64,000 bases of DNA, from positions 62,001 through 126,000 of the forward strand of contig JAIOPJ010000033.1 of assembly GCA_021413975.1 (NCBI GenBank). The letters are read 5' to 3'. The position numbers were made by a program, and so were the translations under genes. Origin of the DNA: Gemmatimonadota bacterium. Lineage in GTDB: Bacteria > Gemmatimonadota > Gemmatimonadetes > Gemmatimonadales > Gemmatimonadaceae. This document shows, piece by piece, positions 10,197-18,789 of the stretch. Under the pieces are notes generated by a model. It was not told where the DNA came from and did no database searches. It was given only the letters and a program-made list of their open reading frames with translations. Position 1 is the stretch's first letter, and each line of letters starts with the position of its first letter.

Positions 10197-10958
10197 TCAC
10201 TTCGTCCAGATCACGAGCACTCCGCACGAGTTGCGGATGCCCTGCAATTCCACCGGAGTGTTCGAGAGGCCCCGGTAATACTCGACCGCGGCGACGTCGT
10301 CGGGACGGATGCTGTTCACGTCGAACGGCGCCTGGTAGCGGTCACCGTCATAGGCCCAGGACCCGTCCAGCATCACGGCGGTGAAGCAGGTGGAGGCGCG
10401 ATCCGCACGGGCGCCCACGAGATAGGTCCCGCCGGTGCTGCCGGTGAGGATGTTCACACCGCCCATCGTTCGGAGCGCTTCGGCGAGACGACCGCGATGG
10501 CGGCGCTGGATGTCGTCGGCCGTGAGGTACACGCCGGTGCCCGAGGCGCGGCGCCGCTCGAAGTCGAGCATCGTGCGCGAGGCGTTCTGCCGGGCGACGA
10601 TCTCGATGGCCGCCATCTCCTCCGCCGAGGGGGTGAGTCCGATCTCCATCTCGACGGTATCACCGGACGAGAACTCCACGGCGGTCCTCAACGGGGCGTA
10701 GCCCAGCCGATTCACGCGCAGTCCCCGTCTCCCGGGAAAGACCCCCTCGATCCGGAACCGGCCAAGGGAGTCGGTGATCGCGCGGAGGCTGAGCGAGGGG
10801 ATCAGCACCTCGGCCCCCGCCACGAGCTGACGCGTCGAGTCCACTGTGACGCGTCCGAGCAGGAGCGCGGTCCCGGGTCGTTGCGCCCCCGAGGATGTCG
10901 CGGAGGCGACGGACAGGAGGAGGGCAGTGAGGCGAAGCAGGTGGCGATGGCCGGTCAC
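10197..10958 (-). CDS. Exported carboxypeptidase-regulatory/TonB-plug-like protein without a barrel
   Basis: 253 residues from GTG 10958. Residues 1-26 are a signal peptide (hydrophobic LLRLTALLLSVASA, then SSGAQ). A carboxypeptidase-regulatory beta-sandwich follows (LLGRVTVDSTRQLVAGAEVL, SLGRFRIEGVFPGRRGLRV). The C-terminal half looks like a TonB-receptor plug: VYLTADDIQRRHRGRLAEAL, LRTMGGVNIL, FTAVMLDG, VAAVEYYRGLSNTPVEL, ending GVLVIWTK. No outer-membrane barrel follows, so it is not a full TonB-dependent receptor; a periplasmic or surface role is inferred. The frame extends upstream to 11234, but that part has no signal peptide and crosses the lysM promoter. Confidence 0.85.
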   Translation of the reverse strand: MTGHRHLLRLTALLLSVASATSSGAQRPGTALLLGRVTVDSTRQLVAGAEVLIPSLSLRAITDSLGRFRIEGVFPGRRGLRVNRLGYAPLRTAVEFSSGDTVEMEIGLTPSAEEMAAIEIVARQNASRTMLDFERRRASGTGVYLTADDIQRRHRGRLAEALRTMGGVNILTGSTGGTYLVGARADRASTCFTAVMLDGSWAYDGDRYQAPFDVNSIRPDDVAAVEYYRGLSNTPVELQGIRNSCGVLVIWTK

Positions 10959-10994
10959 GGTCGTCCTCGATGCGGGAAGCGAACCCCGCGAATA

Positions 10995-11022
10995 TTGGCG
11001 CCCGGACCGCTCGGGCGATAAT
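10995..11022 (+). promoter_or_regulatory. Candidate promoter for the LysM protein gene
   Basis: TTGGCG (10995-11000), a 16-bp spacer and GATAAT (11017-11022) lie in the divergent gap between the plug-like gene and the LysM gene. Initiation near 11029 would leave a leader of about 110 nt before the ATG at 11142. Confidence 0.5.
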
Positions 11023-11141
11023 CTGGGGCGTCGGGGCGTTTCCCCGGCCCGGCTTCGGTCGTCACTTCCCGAGACCCCGTCCGCGGCGTCGCCGCGCCGG
11101 GGCGTCACAGCGTCCGCAGTCCATCTCCTGCCACCGCGCCC

Positions 11142-12299
11142 ATGTCCCGTTCCCGTCTCGTCTCGACTCTCGTTCTGGCCGGCCTCGTCCTGTCGCCCCT
11201 TCCGGGGCTCGCACAGGGGACCACCCAGACCCACACGGTGAAGAAGGGTGACACGCTCTGGGATCTCGCCCAGCAGTATCTGGGTGATCCCTTCAAGTGG
11301 CCCGAGATCTACCGGCGCAACACCGCGACGGTCCAGGACCCCAATCTCATCTACCCCGACCAGGTGCTCGTGATCACCGGCGAGCTCGTCGCGACGCCGG
11401 GAACGCCGAAGGATTCCCTCGGCGCCCGGGCCATGCCCGGTGCGCCGGTCGCGCCGACGGCCGCGGCGCCGGGGGTGCCGAGTGCACCGCAGAGCGGTGC
11501 GGCACCGGAGCGGGCGGGTACGCCTCCGTCCATGACCATCTTCAATCCCGAGCGCTTCAGGACCGTGCGCGGCGCCCGCCAGTCGCTCGTGATCGGCGAG
11601 CGGCCCACGACCGTTCGCGCCGGTGACTACGCGCGCGCGCCCTTCCTGTGGGATGAGGCCGGGGTGACGGGGACCGGCAAGGTCGGACGTGCCGTGAGCG
11701 CCCAGTCCGTCGCACCTACGCGCTTCGACCGCCCGGTCCAGCTCTTCGAGCGCGTCTATGTGAAGGTCCCCGCCAACTCGGCGGGCGCGGCCAAGGAGCG
11801 CTTCGTCGCGTTCCGCTATGGTCCGACCATCGCCGGCGAGGGACGCATCGTGATCCCGACCGGCGTCTTCGAACTGCAGACCGCACCGCAGAACGGCATG
11901 GGCGAGGCCGTGCTGGTCGCCGCGTACGACAACGTGCTCGAGGGACAGGAACTCATCCCGATCGACGCAGCGGGCATGGCGACCGGCGCGCCGGCGCGCG
12001 TCGAGTTCGGACTCCGCACCACCGTGCTGTGGCTCAGCGAAGAGCCCGTCGTCCCGTCCCTCGGCCAGGAGATGATCCTCGCCGCCGGAGCCTCGGACGG
12101 CCTCGTCCCCGGCGACCAGGTCACGCTGCAGATGGAGACGGGCATGGACGCCAACGGTGTCCCGCTCCCGCCGGGCGCGGTGGCAGTCCTGCAGGTCACC
12201 CGCGTCACGACCTGGGGCGCGAGCGCGATCCTGATCGGGCAGACCGAGGGTGTGGTGAAGCCGGGGATGGCTGGCCGCGTCACGGCGAAGATGCCGTGA
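11142..12299 (+). CDS. Exported LysM-domain protein
   Basis: 385 residues. The signal peptide is about 1-25 (LVSTLVLAGLVLSPLPGLAQ). One LysM domain occupies about 30-78 (HTVKKGDTLWDLAQQYLGDP through VQDPNLIYPDQVLVI) and should bind peptidoglycan. A Pro/Ala linker (about 85-130) leads to a beta-rich C-terminal region (about 135-385) that I do not recognise; its end (SDGLVPGDQVTLQ, AVAVLQVTRVTTWGASAIL) looks like a small beta-barrel of the kind seen in flagellar/secretion accessory proteins. It precedes the epimerase and Tol-Pal genes, consistent with an envelope role. The ATG is chosen because the signal peptide begins there. Confidence 0.88.
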   Translation: MSRSRLVSTLVLAGLVLSPLPGLAQGTTQTHTVKKGDTLWDLAQQYLGDPFKWPEIYRRNTATVQDPNLIYPDQVLVITGELVATPGTPKDSLGARAMPGAPVAPTAAAPGVPSAPQSGAAPERAGTPPSMTIFNPERFRTVRGARQSLVIGERPTTVRAGDYARAPFLWDEAGVTGTGKVGRAVSAQSVAPTRFDRPVQLFERVYVKVPANSAGAAKERFVAFRYGPTIAGEGRIVIPTGVFELQTAPQNGMGEAVLVAAYDNVLEGQELIPIDAAGMATGAPARVEFGLRTTVLWLSEEPVVPSLGQEMILAAGASDGLVPGDQVTLQMETGMDANGVPLPPGAVAVLQVTRVTTWGASAILIGQTEGVVKPGMAGRVTAKMP

Positions 12300-12327
12300 C
12301 GTCTACGTCCCTCGCGGGACGCGCACT

Positions 12328-12333
12328 TATCTT
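12328..12333 (+). promoter_or_regulatory. Leaderless-type -10 element of the epimerase gene
   Basis: TATCTT lies exactly 6 nt before the ATG at 12340, so transcription would begin at or next to the start codon. No convincing -35 box is visible. Similarly placed hexamers precede radC, the 27,242 TPR gene, the ZIP gene, the SDR and alaS. Confidence 0.45.
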
Positions 12334-12339
12334 CCTGAC

Positions 12340-13290
12340 ATGACACAACGACGCGCTTTGATCACCGGTGGGGCCGGTTTCATCGGCTCCACCGTGGCTG
12401 ACGCTTTGGTCGCCGACGGCTGGTCCGTGACCGTGTTGGACAACCTCTCGAGCGGGAAGCGGGCCCAGGTGCCGGCCGTCGCGGCCTTCGTGGAAGCGGA
12501 CATCCGCTCCGACGAGGCCGCGACCTGCATCCGCGAGGGCCGTTTCGACCTCGTGTGCCACCTCGCGGCGCAGATCGACGTGCGGAAGAGCGTGACCGAC
12601 CCGAAGTTCGACGTCGACGTCAACATCGGCGGGTCGGTCAACATCATGCACGCGGTCCATGCCTCGGGACACAAGACCCGGCTGACGTTCGCCTCCACCG
12701 GCGGCGCGGTGTACGGGGACTTCGTGCAGCCGCCGAACCTCGAGGACTACGCCAAGGACCCCGAGTCGCCGTACGGCATCGCCAAGTTCGCGACCGAGCT
12801 CTACCTGTCCTACTACGCGCGCATCCACGGGCTCGACTACGTCGCGCTGCGCTTCGCCAACGTGTACGGTCCGCGACAGGACCCGCACGGCGAGGCCGGC
12901 GTGGTCGCGATCTTCTGTCAGCGGATCATCGACGGAAAGGCGCTGACGGTCTTCGGTGACGGTGGGCAGACGCGCGACTACGTCTATGTCGGTGATGTCG
13001 CGAGGGCGCACCTGCTGGCGGCGAACCACGCGGGCATCCCGGCCGGGAAGGTCGACGCGCGCGCCTTCAACCTCGGCACGCAGGTGGAGACGTCGGTCGT
13101 TGAGCTCGCCACCACGCTCATGCGCGCCGCGGGCAAGGAAGTGCCCTTGCAGCACGCGCCCGCACGTGCGGGGGAACAGCGGCGCTCCTGCGTGAGTATC
13201 GAGAAGGCCAAGGCGGGGCTCGGCTGGATCCCCCAGGTCTCCCTCGAGGAAGGACTCCGCCGCACCTACGACTGGTTCGCCGCCCGCTGA
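12340..13290 (+). CDS. NAD-dependent sugar-nucleotide epimerase (GalE-like extended SDR)
   Basis: 316 residues. The NAD-binding TGGAGFIGS begins at residue 9 and the catalytic YxxxK is Tyr145/Lys149 in SPYGIAKF. RFANVYGPRQDPHGEAGVV and VFGDGGQTRDYVYVGDVARA are typical of UDP-glucose/UDP-N-acetylglucosamine 4-epimerases. The exact sugar cannot be fixed from sequence. It probably supplies envelope polysaccharide precursors. The stop overlaps the tolQ ATG by one base, so it may head the Tol-Pal operon. Confidence 0.92.
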   Translation: MTQRRALITGGAGFIGSTVADALVADGWSVTVLDNLSSGKRAQVPAVAAFVEADIRSDEAATCIREGRFDLVCHLAAQIDVRKSVTDPKFDVDVNIGGSVNIMHAVHASGHKTRLTFASTGGAVYGDFVQPPNLEDYAKDPESPYGIAKFATELYLSYYARIHGLDYVALRFANVYGPRQDPHGEAGVVAIFCQRIIDGKALTVFGDGGQTRDYVYVGDVARAHLLAANHAGIPAGKVDARAFNLGTQVETSVVELATTLMRAAGKEVPLQHAPARAGEQRRSCVSIEKAKAGLGWIPQVSLEEGLRRTYDWFAAR

Positions 13291-13994
13291 TGCTGCCGCA
13301 ACTCGCTGCCGCGGTCCCCTCAACCGTTCCGGAACTCGTCCTCAACGCGACCCCCTTCAGCAAGGTCGTGCTGGTGGTGCTGGCGCTGCTCTCGCTCTCG
13401 TCCTGGGCCGTGATGGTCTCGAAATGGGGCACGTACCGGCGGACGGAGCGCGAGGCGCGGAAGTTCATGGCCGATTTCCACAAGTGCAGCCGGCTGGAGG
13501 AGGTCGCCTCGCTCGCGAAGCGCTCGCGGCCGAGTGCCCATACCCGCGTGCTGCAGCGCGCCCTGCAGTTCCTCACCGAGACGCGCACGGTGAGCGACGG
13601 CAGCGGCGCGCCGGCCACGCTCTCCGCGTCGCAGGTGCAGGCGCTCCGCCTCGTACTCGACTCCGAGACGAACGGCGAGCGCGACGCGCTGGGGACGTAC
13701 ATCCCGTTCCTCGCGATGGTCGGCTCCGTGAGCCCGCTGCTCGGACTGATGGGCACCGTGATCGGCGTCATCAGTGCCTTCCTCGGCGTGGCGCGCGGCG
13801 GCTCGGGCAATCTGGCCGCGGTCGCGCCGGGCGTCGCCGAGGCACTGATCGCGACGGCCTTCGCCCTCGCGGTCGCCATCCCCGCCTACTTCGGATACAA
13901 CATCTTCGCCGCGAAGCTCAACCGGTTCGACGGTGAGCTCGACGGATTCGGTTCCGAGGTGATCGCGCTCATGGCGCGCGAGGGACGGATCTAG
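13290..13994 (+). CDS. tolQ: TolQ/ExbB proton-channel subunit
   Basis: 234-residue inner-membrane protein of the MotA/TolQ/ExbB family. It has an N-terminal transmembrane helix (about 25-45), a cytoplasmic loop, and two C-terminal helices (about 135-160 and 175-200). VGSVSPLLGLMGTVIGVISA and the following APGVAEALIATAFALAVAIP are the family hallmark. With TolR it converts proton-motive force into work on TolA/Pal at the outer membrane. Its place at the head of tolR-tolA-tolB-pal-cpoB makes TolQ more likely than ExbB. Confidence 0.95.
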   Translation: MLPQLAAAVPSTVPELVLNATPFSKVVLVVLALLSLSSWAVMVSKWGTYRRTEREARKFMADFHKCSRLEEVASLAKRSRPSAHTRVLQRALQFLTETRTVSDGSGAPATLSASQVQALRLVLDSETNGERDALGTYIPFLAMVGSVSPLLGLMGTVIGVISAFLGVARGGSGNLAAVAPGVAEALIATAFALAVAIPAYFGYNIFAAKLNRFDGELDGFGSEVIALMAREGRI

Positions 13995-14411
13995 GTGCGC
14001 CGCCGCGGCCGCGGGGAACGCACCCCGTTGAACGCGGAGATCAACGTCGTCTCGCTGATCGACGTGATGATGCTCCTCATGATCATCTTCATGATCACCG
14101 CGCCGATGATGACCGGCGGCGTGGACGTCTCGTTGCCGCGCGCCGAGGCGCGGCCGCTCAACGCCAAGAGCTCGCTCGTGATCTCCATCACGAGTGACGG
14201 CCGGATCTTCGCCGACGAGGTCTCCCTCTCGCTCTCCGAGTTCCGCGGCACCATTCGCGGGCTCGCGGCCGAAGCGGGACGCCAGGGGGTCTACCTGCGT
14301 GCCGACCGGCGCGCCGACTACGGCCGCGTGGTCGAGGTCCTCGCGATCATGCGGGCGGCGGGGATCGGCAACATCGGGCTCGTCACCGAGCCCGAAGAGA
14401 TCTCGCGATGA
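13995..14411 (+). CDS. tolR: TolR/ExbD proton-channel subunit
   Basis: 138 residues. A basic N-terminus is followed by one transmembrane helix (about 18-42, VVSLIDVMMLLMIIFMITAP) containing the Asp that serves as the proton carrier in this family, then a periplasmic domain. The start is GTG 13995, immediately after the tolQ stop. The 3' end overlaps the next gene by ATGA. It partners TolQ and TolA. Confidence 0.95.
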   Translation: MRRRGRGERTPLNAEINVVSLIDVMMLLMIIFMITAPMMTGGVDVSLPRAEARPLNAKSSLVISITSDGRIFADEVSLSLSEFRGTIRGLAAEAGRQGVYLRADRRADYGRVVEVLAIMRAAGIGNIGLVTEPEEISR

Positions 14412-15118
14412 GCGCGGCCGCCCGGCGCGCGCCCGGGCTCGGCGGTCCGCTCACGGTGTCGGTCCTGCTGCACGCGGCCGTCATCGCGGCCTTCGCGCTC
14501 TGGAGGACCGCCGGCGAGGCCGACATGCCGCCCATGTATCAGGTGGATCTCGTCGCCGCCCCGCCGGGAGAGCGCGAGGCCGGCGTGGTGCGCGAGCAGC
14601 CGCCCGTGACGCCGCCCACCGAGACCAAGGCGCCGCCGCGCGCCGAGACCAACGCGGCCGAGAAGGTGGCGCCGATCAACGCACCGTCCAAGACGGCCCG
14701 CCCCACCACGCGCGCGACCACGAACATCACCAAGGCGCCCGCGAAGGCCGACCTGACCAAGGCGCCGACCGCGGGTGGCGGCGAAGTCGGCGGCCAGGGC
14801 ACGGACGTCGCGAACGTGAGGATCGAGGGGATCGATTTCCCCTTCCCAGGGTATCTGCAGAACATCATCCGCCAGATCGCGATCAACTTCAAGCCGCGCA
14901 ATCCCGGCGTACTCAAGGCCGAGGTCTTCTTCATGATCCGGCGTGATGGGACGGTGACGGGATTCCGCTTCGTGACGCGCAGCGGCAACTATGCCTTCGA
15001 CCTCGAAGCGCAGGGCGCGGTCGAGGCGGCCGCCTCGGGCTTCGGGGCGCTGCCCGCCGGTTTCACCAACGACATCCTGCCGGTCAACTTCCAATTCGAC
15101 CCCGCACGCCTGCGATGA
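14408..15118 (+). CDS. TolA/TonB-type energy-transducing protein
   Basis: 236 residues. One N-terminal transmembrane helix (about 16-33, TVSVLLHAAVIAAFALW) precedes a Pro/Lys/Thr-rich periplasmic spacer (about 60-130) and a C-terminal TonB/TolA-like domain (IRQIAINFKPRNPGVLKAEV, FFMIRRDGTVTGFRFVTRSG). It would connect TolQR in the inner membrane with TolB/Pal. Position assigns it to Tol rather than Ton, although the C-terminal domain looks more TonB-like; the two cannot be separated by eye. It overlaps both neighbours by ATGA. Confidence 0.88.
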   Translation: MSAAARRAPGLGGPLTVSVLLHAAVIAAFALWRTAGEADMPPMYQVDLVAAPPGEREAGVVREQPPVTPPTETKAPPRAETNAAEKVAPINAPSKTARPTTRATTNITKAPAKADLTKAPTAGGGEVGGQGTDVANVRIEGIDFPFPGYLQNIIRQIAINFKPRNPGVLKAEVFFMIRRDGTVTGFRFVTRSGNYAFDLEAQGAVEAAASGFGALPAGFTNDILPVNFQFDPARLR

Positions 15119-16443
15119 ACGTCCGCTCCCCAGAGATGCCCGCCCTCGGTCAGCCCCGCCGGAGCACGTACGTCGGTCTCGCCGTCCTGGCGGCACTCTC
15201 CCTCGGTGTTCCCACACGCGCTGCCGCGCAGGAGCAGCAGGGCGTGCGCATCGGGCTCACGTACTCGGGCAGTTCGCGTCCCGGCCTCTACGTGCTTCCC
15301 ATGCGCGGACAGCTCGCCGACTCGATCCGCCGCATCATCGCGCGCGATGTCGACTACGGCGATCGGGTCGGCGTGATCGTGCCCGACTCGGGGACGCCGC
15401 CCACGGGCGCGCTCAACTATCCGCTCTATGCCCGGCTCGGTGCGGCGGCCGTCCTCCAGCTCTCGGTGAATGCGGGAGGCGGACTCCACGTCGTCCTGCA
15501 CGAGGTCGGTGCCGGGCGGGTGATGAACGCCCGCGACTTCCCGCTCGTCGGATCCTCGCTCTCGGCCGACTGGCGCCGCTCGCTGCACGAGGTGAGCGAT
15601 GAGGTCGAGCGCTGGATCACGGGCGTGGCGGGCGTCTCGGCCACGCGAGTGCTCTTCGTGCGCGGCGGGACGCTCTGGCAGGTCGACGCCGACGGCGCCG
15701 GCTCGCAGCCGGTCGCGGGCGTCGGTTCCGCCCTCGGGCCCGTCTGGCACCCCAATGGCACCACCGTCGCGTTCACCGAGATGCTGGACGAGGGGACGCG
15801 GGTCGTGGTGCGCGACCTCGTGCGCGGATCGGCGCGCCGCTTCACGTACGATCCGGGGTCGAACTCGTCGCCCGCCTTCTCGCCCGACGGCCGGACCCTG
15901 GTCTTCTCGAGCGGCAGCGACGGCACGGACCTCTTCAGCGCCCCGCTCGACGGCTCCTCCGCCCCCTACCGGGTCACGGTGGGGCGAGGGACGACCAACT
16001 CCCAGCCGACCTTCGCGCCCGACGGCCGGCGCCTGGCATTCACGACATCCCGATTGGGACGTCCCGAGATATATATTACCGATAGCGATGGAGCGAACCC
16101 CGAGCTCCTCACGACCTCGGGTTTCGGGGATCAGCTCTATCGTGCGGACCCGGCCTGGTCGCCGGACGGTCGGTTCGTGGCGTTCTCGACGCAGATCGAA
16201 GGGCGTTTCCAGATCGCGACGATCGGTCTCCGGGATCGCGCAGTGAAGCAGCACACGATCGATGGTGTGAACGAGGATCCTTCGTGGGCACCGGATGCCC
16301 GCCACCTCGTCTTCACCTCGTCACGCACGGGCAGCAAGCAGTTGTGGGTGCTGGACACCGAGTCCGGGCGTCTCCGGCAGTTGACGCAAGGACCGGCTTC
16401 GCGGATGGCGGCCTGGTCGCCACGACTCTCCAACGCACGCTGA
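15115..16443 (+). CDS. tolB: TolB beta-propeller protein
   Basis: 442 residues. The signal peptide is about 17-38 (STYVGLAVLAALSLGVPTRA, then AAQ). An N-terminal TolB domain leads to a C-terminal six-bladed propeller marked by repeated PDG turns: PAFSPDGRTLVFSS, PTFAPDGRRLAFTT, PAWSPDGRFVAFST and PSWAPDARHLVFTS. TolB is the periplasmic partner of Pal. ATG 15115 overlaps the previous stop; an in-frame ATG at 15136 would also give a complete signal peptide. A local AT-rich patch near 16,070 encodes IYIT and is unremarkable. Confidence 0.95.
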   Translation: MNVRSPEMPALGQPRRSTYVGLAVLAALSLGVPTRAAAQEQQGVRIGLTYSGSSRPGLYVLPMRGQLADSIRRIIARDVDYGDRVGVIVPDSGTPPTGALNYPLYARLGAAAVLQLSVNAGGGLHVVLHEVGAGRVMNARDFPLVGSSLSADWRRSLHEVSDEVERWITGVAGVSATRVLFVRGGTLWQVDADGAGSQPVAGVGSALGPVWHPNGTTVAFTEMLDEGTRVVVRDLVRGSARRFTYDPGSNSSPAFSPDGRTLVFSSGSDGTDLFSAPLDGSSAPYRVTVGRGTTNSQPTFAPDGRRLAFTTSRLGRPEIYITDSDGANPELLTTSGFGDQLYRADPAWSPDGRFVAFSTQIEGRFQIATIGLRDRAVKQHTIDGVNEDPSWAPDARHLVFTSSRTGSKQLWVLDTESGRLRQLTQGPASRMAAWSPRLSNAR

Positions 16444-16482
16444 CGCAGCGTGCATCTGTTCACTTCACTCAAGGTCCCCACC

Positions 16483-17118
16483 ATGAAGAACCGCAAGCTC
16501 CTCATCGCGATCCTCGCGACCGCATCGCTCTCGGCCGCTGCCTGCAAGCCGAAGCCGCCCGTGGTCGCGCCGACCCCCACGGTGAACCAGGACTCTATCG
16601 ACGCCGCCGCGCGTGCGCGCGCCGCCGCCGAGGCGAAGGCCCGCGCCGACGCCGAAGCCGCCCGCCTGAAGGCCGAAGCCGATGCCCGTGCCCGCGCCGA
16701 GGCCGAGGCCCGTGCCCGTGCCGAGGCCGCCGCCCGTGCCGCCGTCGAGGCCGCCCGCGCCGCCTTCGCGACCGCGATCTACTTCGATCTCGACAAGTCC
16801 GATCTCCGCAGCGACGCCCGCGCGCTGCTCGACTCGAAGCTGCCCTTGCTTCGCGCGAACCCGAATGTCCGCATCCGCATCGCCGGCCATGCCGACGACC
16901 GCGGCTCCGATGAGTACAACGTCGCGCTGAGCCAGAAGCGCGCCGCCTCGGCCAAGCGCTACCTCGTCGATCAGGGCATCTCGGCCGACCGCATCGACGT
17001 CGTCGGCTTCGGTGAGGAGCGCCCGGCGATGATGGGTTCGGGTGAGGAATCCTGGTCGAAGAACCGCCGCGATGAGTTCGAGATCATCGTCGGTGGGGAG
17101 ACGCTCCGCCTCCCGTGA
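16483..17118 (+). CDS. pal: Peptidoglycan-associated lipoprotein Pal
   Basis: 211 residues. A lipoprotein signal ends in LSAAAC, so the mature protein would be lipidated on that Cys. An Ala/Arg/Glu-rich helical stalk (about 40-90, ARAEAEARARAEAAARAA) precedes an OmpA-like peptidoglycan-binding domain (YFDLDKSDLRSDA, IRIAGHADDRGSDEYNVALS, GFGEERP). The Ala-rich stalk is longer than in E. coli Pal. ATG 16483 is chosen because the basic-hydrophobic signal starts there (MKNRKLLIAILATASL); the open frame upstream to 16450 adds nothing signal-like. It tethers the outer membrane to peptidoglycan with TolB. Confidence 0.96.
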   Translation: MKNRKLLIAILATASLSAAACKPKPPVVAPTPTVNQDSIDAAARARAAAEAKARADAEAARLKAEADARARAEAEARARAEAAARAAVEAARAAFATAIYFDLDKSDLRSDARALLDSKLPLLRANPNVRIRIAGHADDRGSDEYNVALSQKRAASAKRYLVDQGISADRIDVVGFGEERPAMMGSGEESWSKNRRDEFEIIVGGETLRLP

Positions 17119-17960
17119 GCGGACTCCTGATCCGTCGCGCGCTGCTCGCGCCGGTCGTCATCCTGACGACCGGCGCGTGCTTCGCCACGCGCAACGACGT
17201 GCGGATCCTGCAGATGGATCTGCAGGCGTCGCGCGAGGAGATGCGGGCCGGGCTCGCCGAGTCCGCGGCGCGTGACGCCGCGAACCGGCGGGCGCTGGAT
17301 TCCACGCTCGCCGGCATCGCGAGGGGGTTGGCGCTCGTCAGCGACACCGTGCGCAGCATGCACGCGACCACCATGCGGCTCCGCGGGGATGTGCGTGAGG
17401 ATCTCACGGTCATCCGCCAGCAGTTGATCACCGTCGAGGAACGGGTGGGTGCGTCGGCCCGGCGCATCCAGGACCTCCGCGCCGAACTCGAGGCGGATGC
17501 GGCGGATCGCGCCGCACCGGTGACGGCGCCCAAGGACTCGACCAAGCCGCCGGTCGCCGGCGGCACGACCGCTCCCGCCGGACCCGGCCCGGCGCAGCTC
17601 TACCAGATGGGCCAGGACCAGCTCCGGCGCGGCAGCTGGGGGTCGGCGCGCGGTGCGTTCAACGAGATCCTCTCGCAGTTCCCGTCGTCGGACATCGTTC
17701 CGGACGCGCTCTTCGCCATCGGGCAGGCGTTCGAGAACGAGGGCAACGGCGTGAGCGCGGACTCGGTCTATGCCCTCGTGGTCCAGCGGCATCCCAAGTC
17801 CGACAAGGCGCCGACGGCACTCTACAAGCGCGCCACGGCGCTTCGCGTGACCGGCCAGGCGGCCGCCGCGCAGGTGCTCTACAAGCAGATCGTGGATCAG
17901 TATCCGCGTTCCGACGCCGCGGTGCTCGCCGAGGGATTCCTCGGGACGCGCAAGCCCTGA
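17115..17960 (+). CDS. cpoB: CpoB/YbgF-type TPR coordinator of Tol-Pal
   Basis: 281 residues. The lipoprotein-like signal ends in TTGACF. A predicted coiled coil (about 30-130) has frequent RE/LD heptads, a Pro-rich hinge follows, and the C-terminus has about three TPR-like repeats (YQMGQDQLRRGSWGSARGAF, ALFAIGQAFENEG, ALYKRATALRVTGQAAAA). CpoB links Tol-Pal to peptidoglycan synthesis in E. coli. GTG 17115 overlaps the pal stop by GTGA. It differs from E. coli CpoB in being an apparent lipoprotein. Confidence 0.9.
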   Translation: MSGLLIRRALLAPVVILTTGACFATRNDVRILQMDLQASREEMRAGLAESAARDAANRRALDSTLAGIARGLALVSDTVRSMHATTMRLRGDVREDLTVIRQQLITVEERVGASARRIQDLRAELEADAADRAAPVTAPKDSTKPPVAGGTTAPAGPGPAQLYQMGQDQLRRGSWGSARGAFNEILSQFPSSDIVPDALFAIGQAFENEGNGVSADSVYALVVQRHPKSDKAPTALYKRATALRVTGQAAAAQVLYKQIVDQYPRSDAAVLAEGFLGTRKP

Positions 17961-17969
17961 GCCCCCTTC

Positions 17970-17984
17970 GCCGGCCAAGCCGGC
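17970..17984 (+). other. Short hairpin between cpoB and tatC
   Basis: GCCGGC (17970-17975), loop CAA, GCCGGC (17979-17984). It could weakly attenuate transcription between the Tol-Pal genes and tatC/lptD. There is no U-tract, so it is probably not a full terminator. Confidence 0.3.
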
Positions 17985-17997
17985 ACCTGGATCCGCG

Positions 17998-18789
17998 ATG
18001 ACGAACGGCCCATCGGGTGAGATGCCCTTTCTCGACCATCTGGAGGAGCTGCGCTACCGGCTCCTCTGGGCGGTCGGGGCGCTCGTGGTGGCGATGATGC
18101 TGGCCTTCGCCGTCATCATGCGCCCGTCGTTCGACGTGATCGGGTTCTTCGCCGCGCCGATCCTGCCGCTGCTGCCGAGCCACAAGCTCGTCTACACGCA
18201 CCCGGTCGATCCGGTCACCATCCGGCTCAAGATCGCCTTCGGGTTCGGCTTCGTGCTCTCGTCGCCGGTGATCATCTACCAGGTCTGGGCCTTCCTCTCG
18301 CCGGCACTGCACAAGCACGAGAAGAAGCTCGTGATCCCGGTGATCATGGGCGCGACCCTTCTGTTCGCGTCCGGGGTATTCATCGGATGGCGATGGGCGC
18401 TCCCGTTGATGCTCGACGTCCTGTTCTCGTTCCAGGCCGCCTCGATGGAGATGATGATCACGGCGAAGGAGTACTTCTCCTTCATGGTGACCATCTGCCT
18501 CGCGTTCGGCGCGATCATGCAGCTGCCGATCATCGTCATGGCGCTGACCGCGCTCGGTTTGATCACGCCCAAGGCGATGGCGAAGGTGCGCCGGCATGCC
18601 GTGGTCGGGAGCGTGTTCATCTCGGCGATCATCACGCCCGGCGACCTGGTGACGATGACCGTCATCATGGCGCTGCCCCTCTATGGGCTCTACGAGGTCA
18701 GTATCATCGTCTCGTGGCTGACCAAGCGGGCCCGCGACCGGCGCCTCCGGCGGGCCGAGCGCGAGAGCATCGGCGAGGCCGCGGCGTGA
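17998..18789 (+). CDS. tatC: Sec-independent translocase subunit TatC
   Basis: 263 residues with six predicted transmembrane helices. The N-terminus MPFLDHLEELRYRLLWA is diagnostic. YQVWAFLSPALHKHEKK, FSFMVTICLAFGAIMQLPII and FISAIITPGDLVTM are further TatC segments. It recognises twin-arginine signal peptides. The partner tatA lies about 12.5 kb downstream and no tatB is seen. The stop shares one base with the lptD ATG, linking Tat and outer-membrane assembly genes. Confidence 0.96.
   Translation: MTNGPSGEMPFLDHLEELRYRLLWAVGALVVAMMLAFAVIMRPSFDVIGFFAAPILPLLPSHKLVYTHPVDPVTIRLKIAFGFGFVLSSPVIIYQVWAFLSPALHKHEKKLVIPVIMGATLLFASGVFIGWRWALPLMLDVLFSFQAASMEMMITAKEYFSFMVTICLAFGAIMQLPIIVMALTALGLITPKAMAKVRRHAVVGSVFISAIITPGDLVTMTVIMALPLYGLYEVSIIVSWLTKRARDRRLRRAERESIGEAAA

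Noticed and set aside
10959..11234. N-terminal extension of the minus-strand plug-like protein
   Set aside because: It would bury the signal peptide and overlap the LysM gene and its promoter.
18387..18788. Upstream part of the open frame leading into lptD
   Set aside because: It runs out of frame through tatC and is clearly shadow sequence; the signal peptide starts at 18789.
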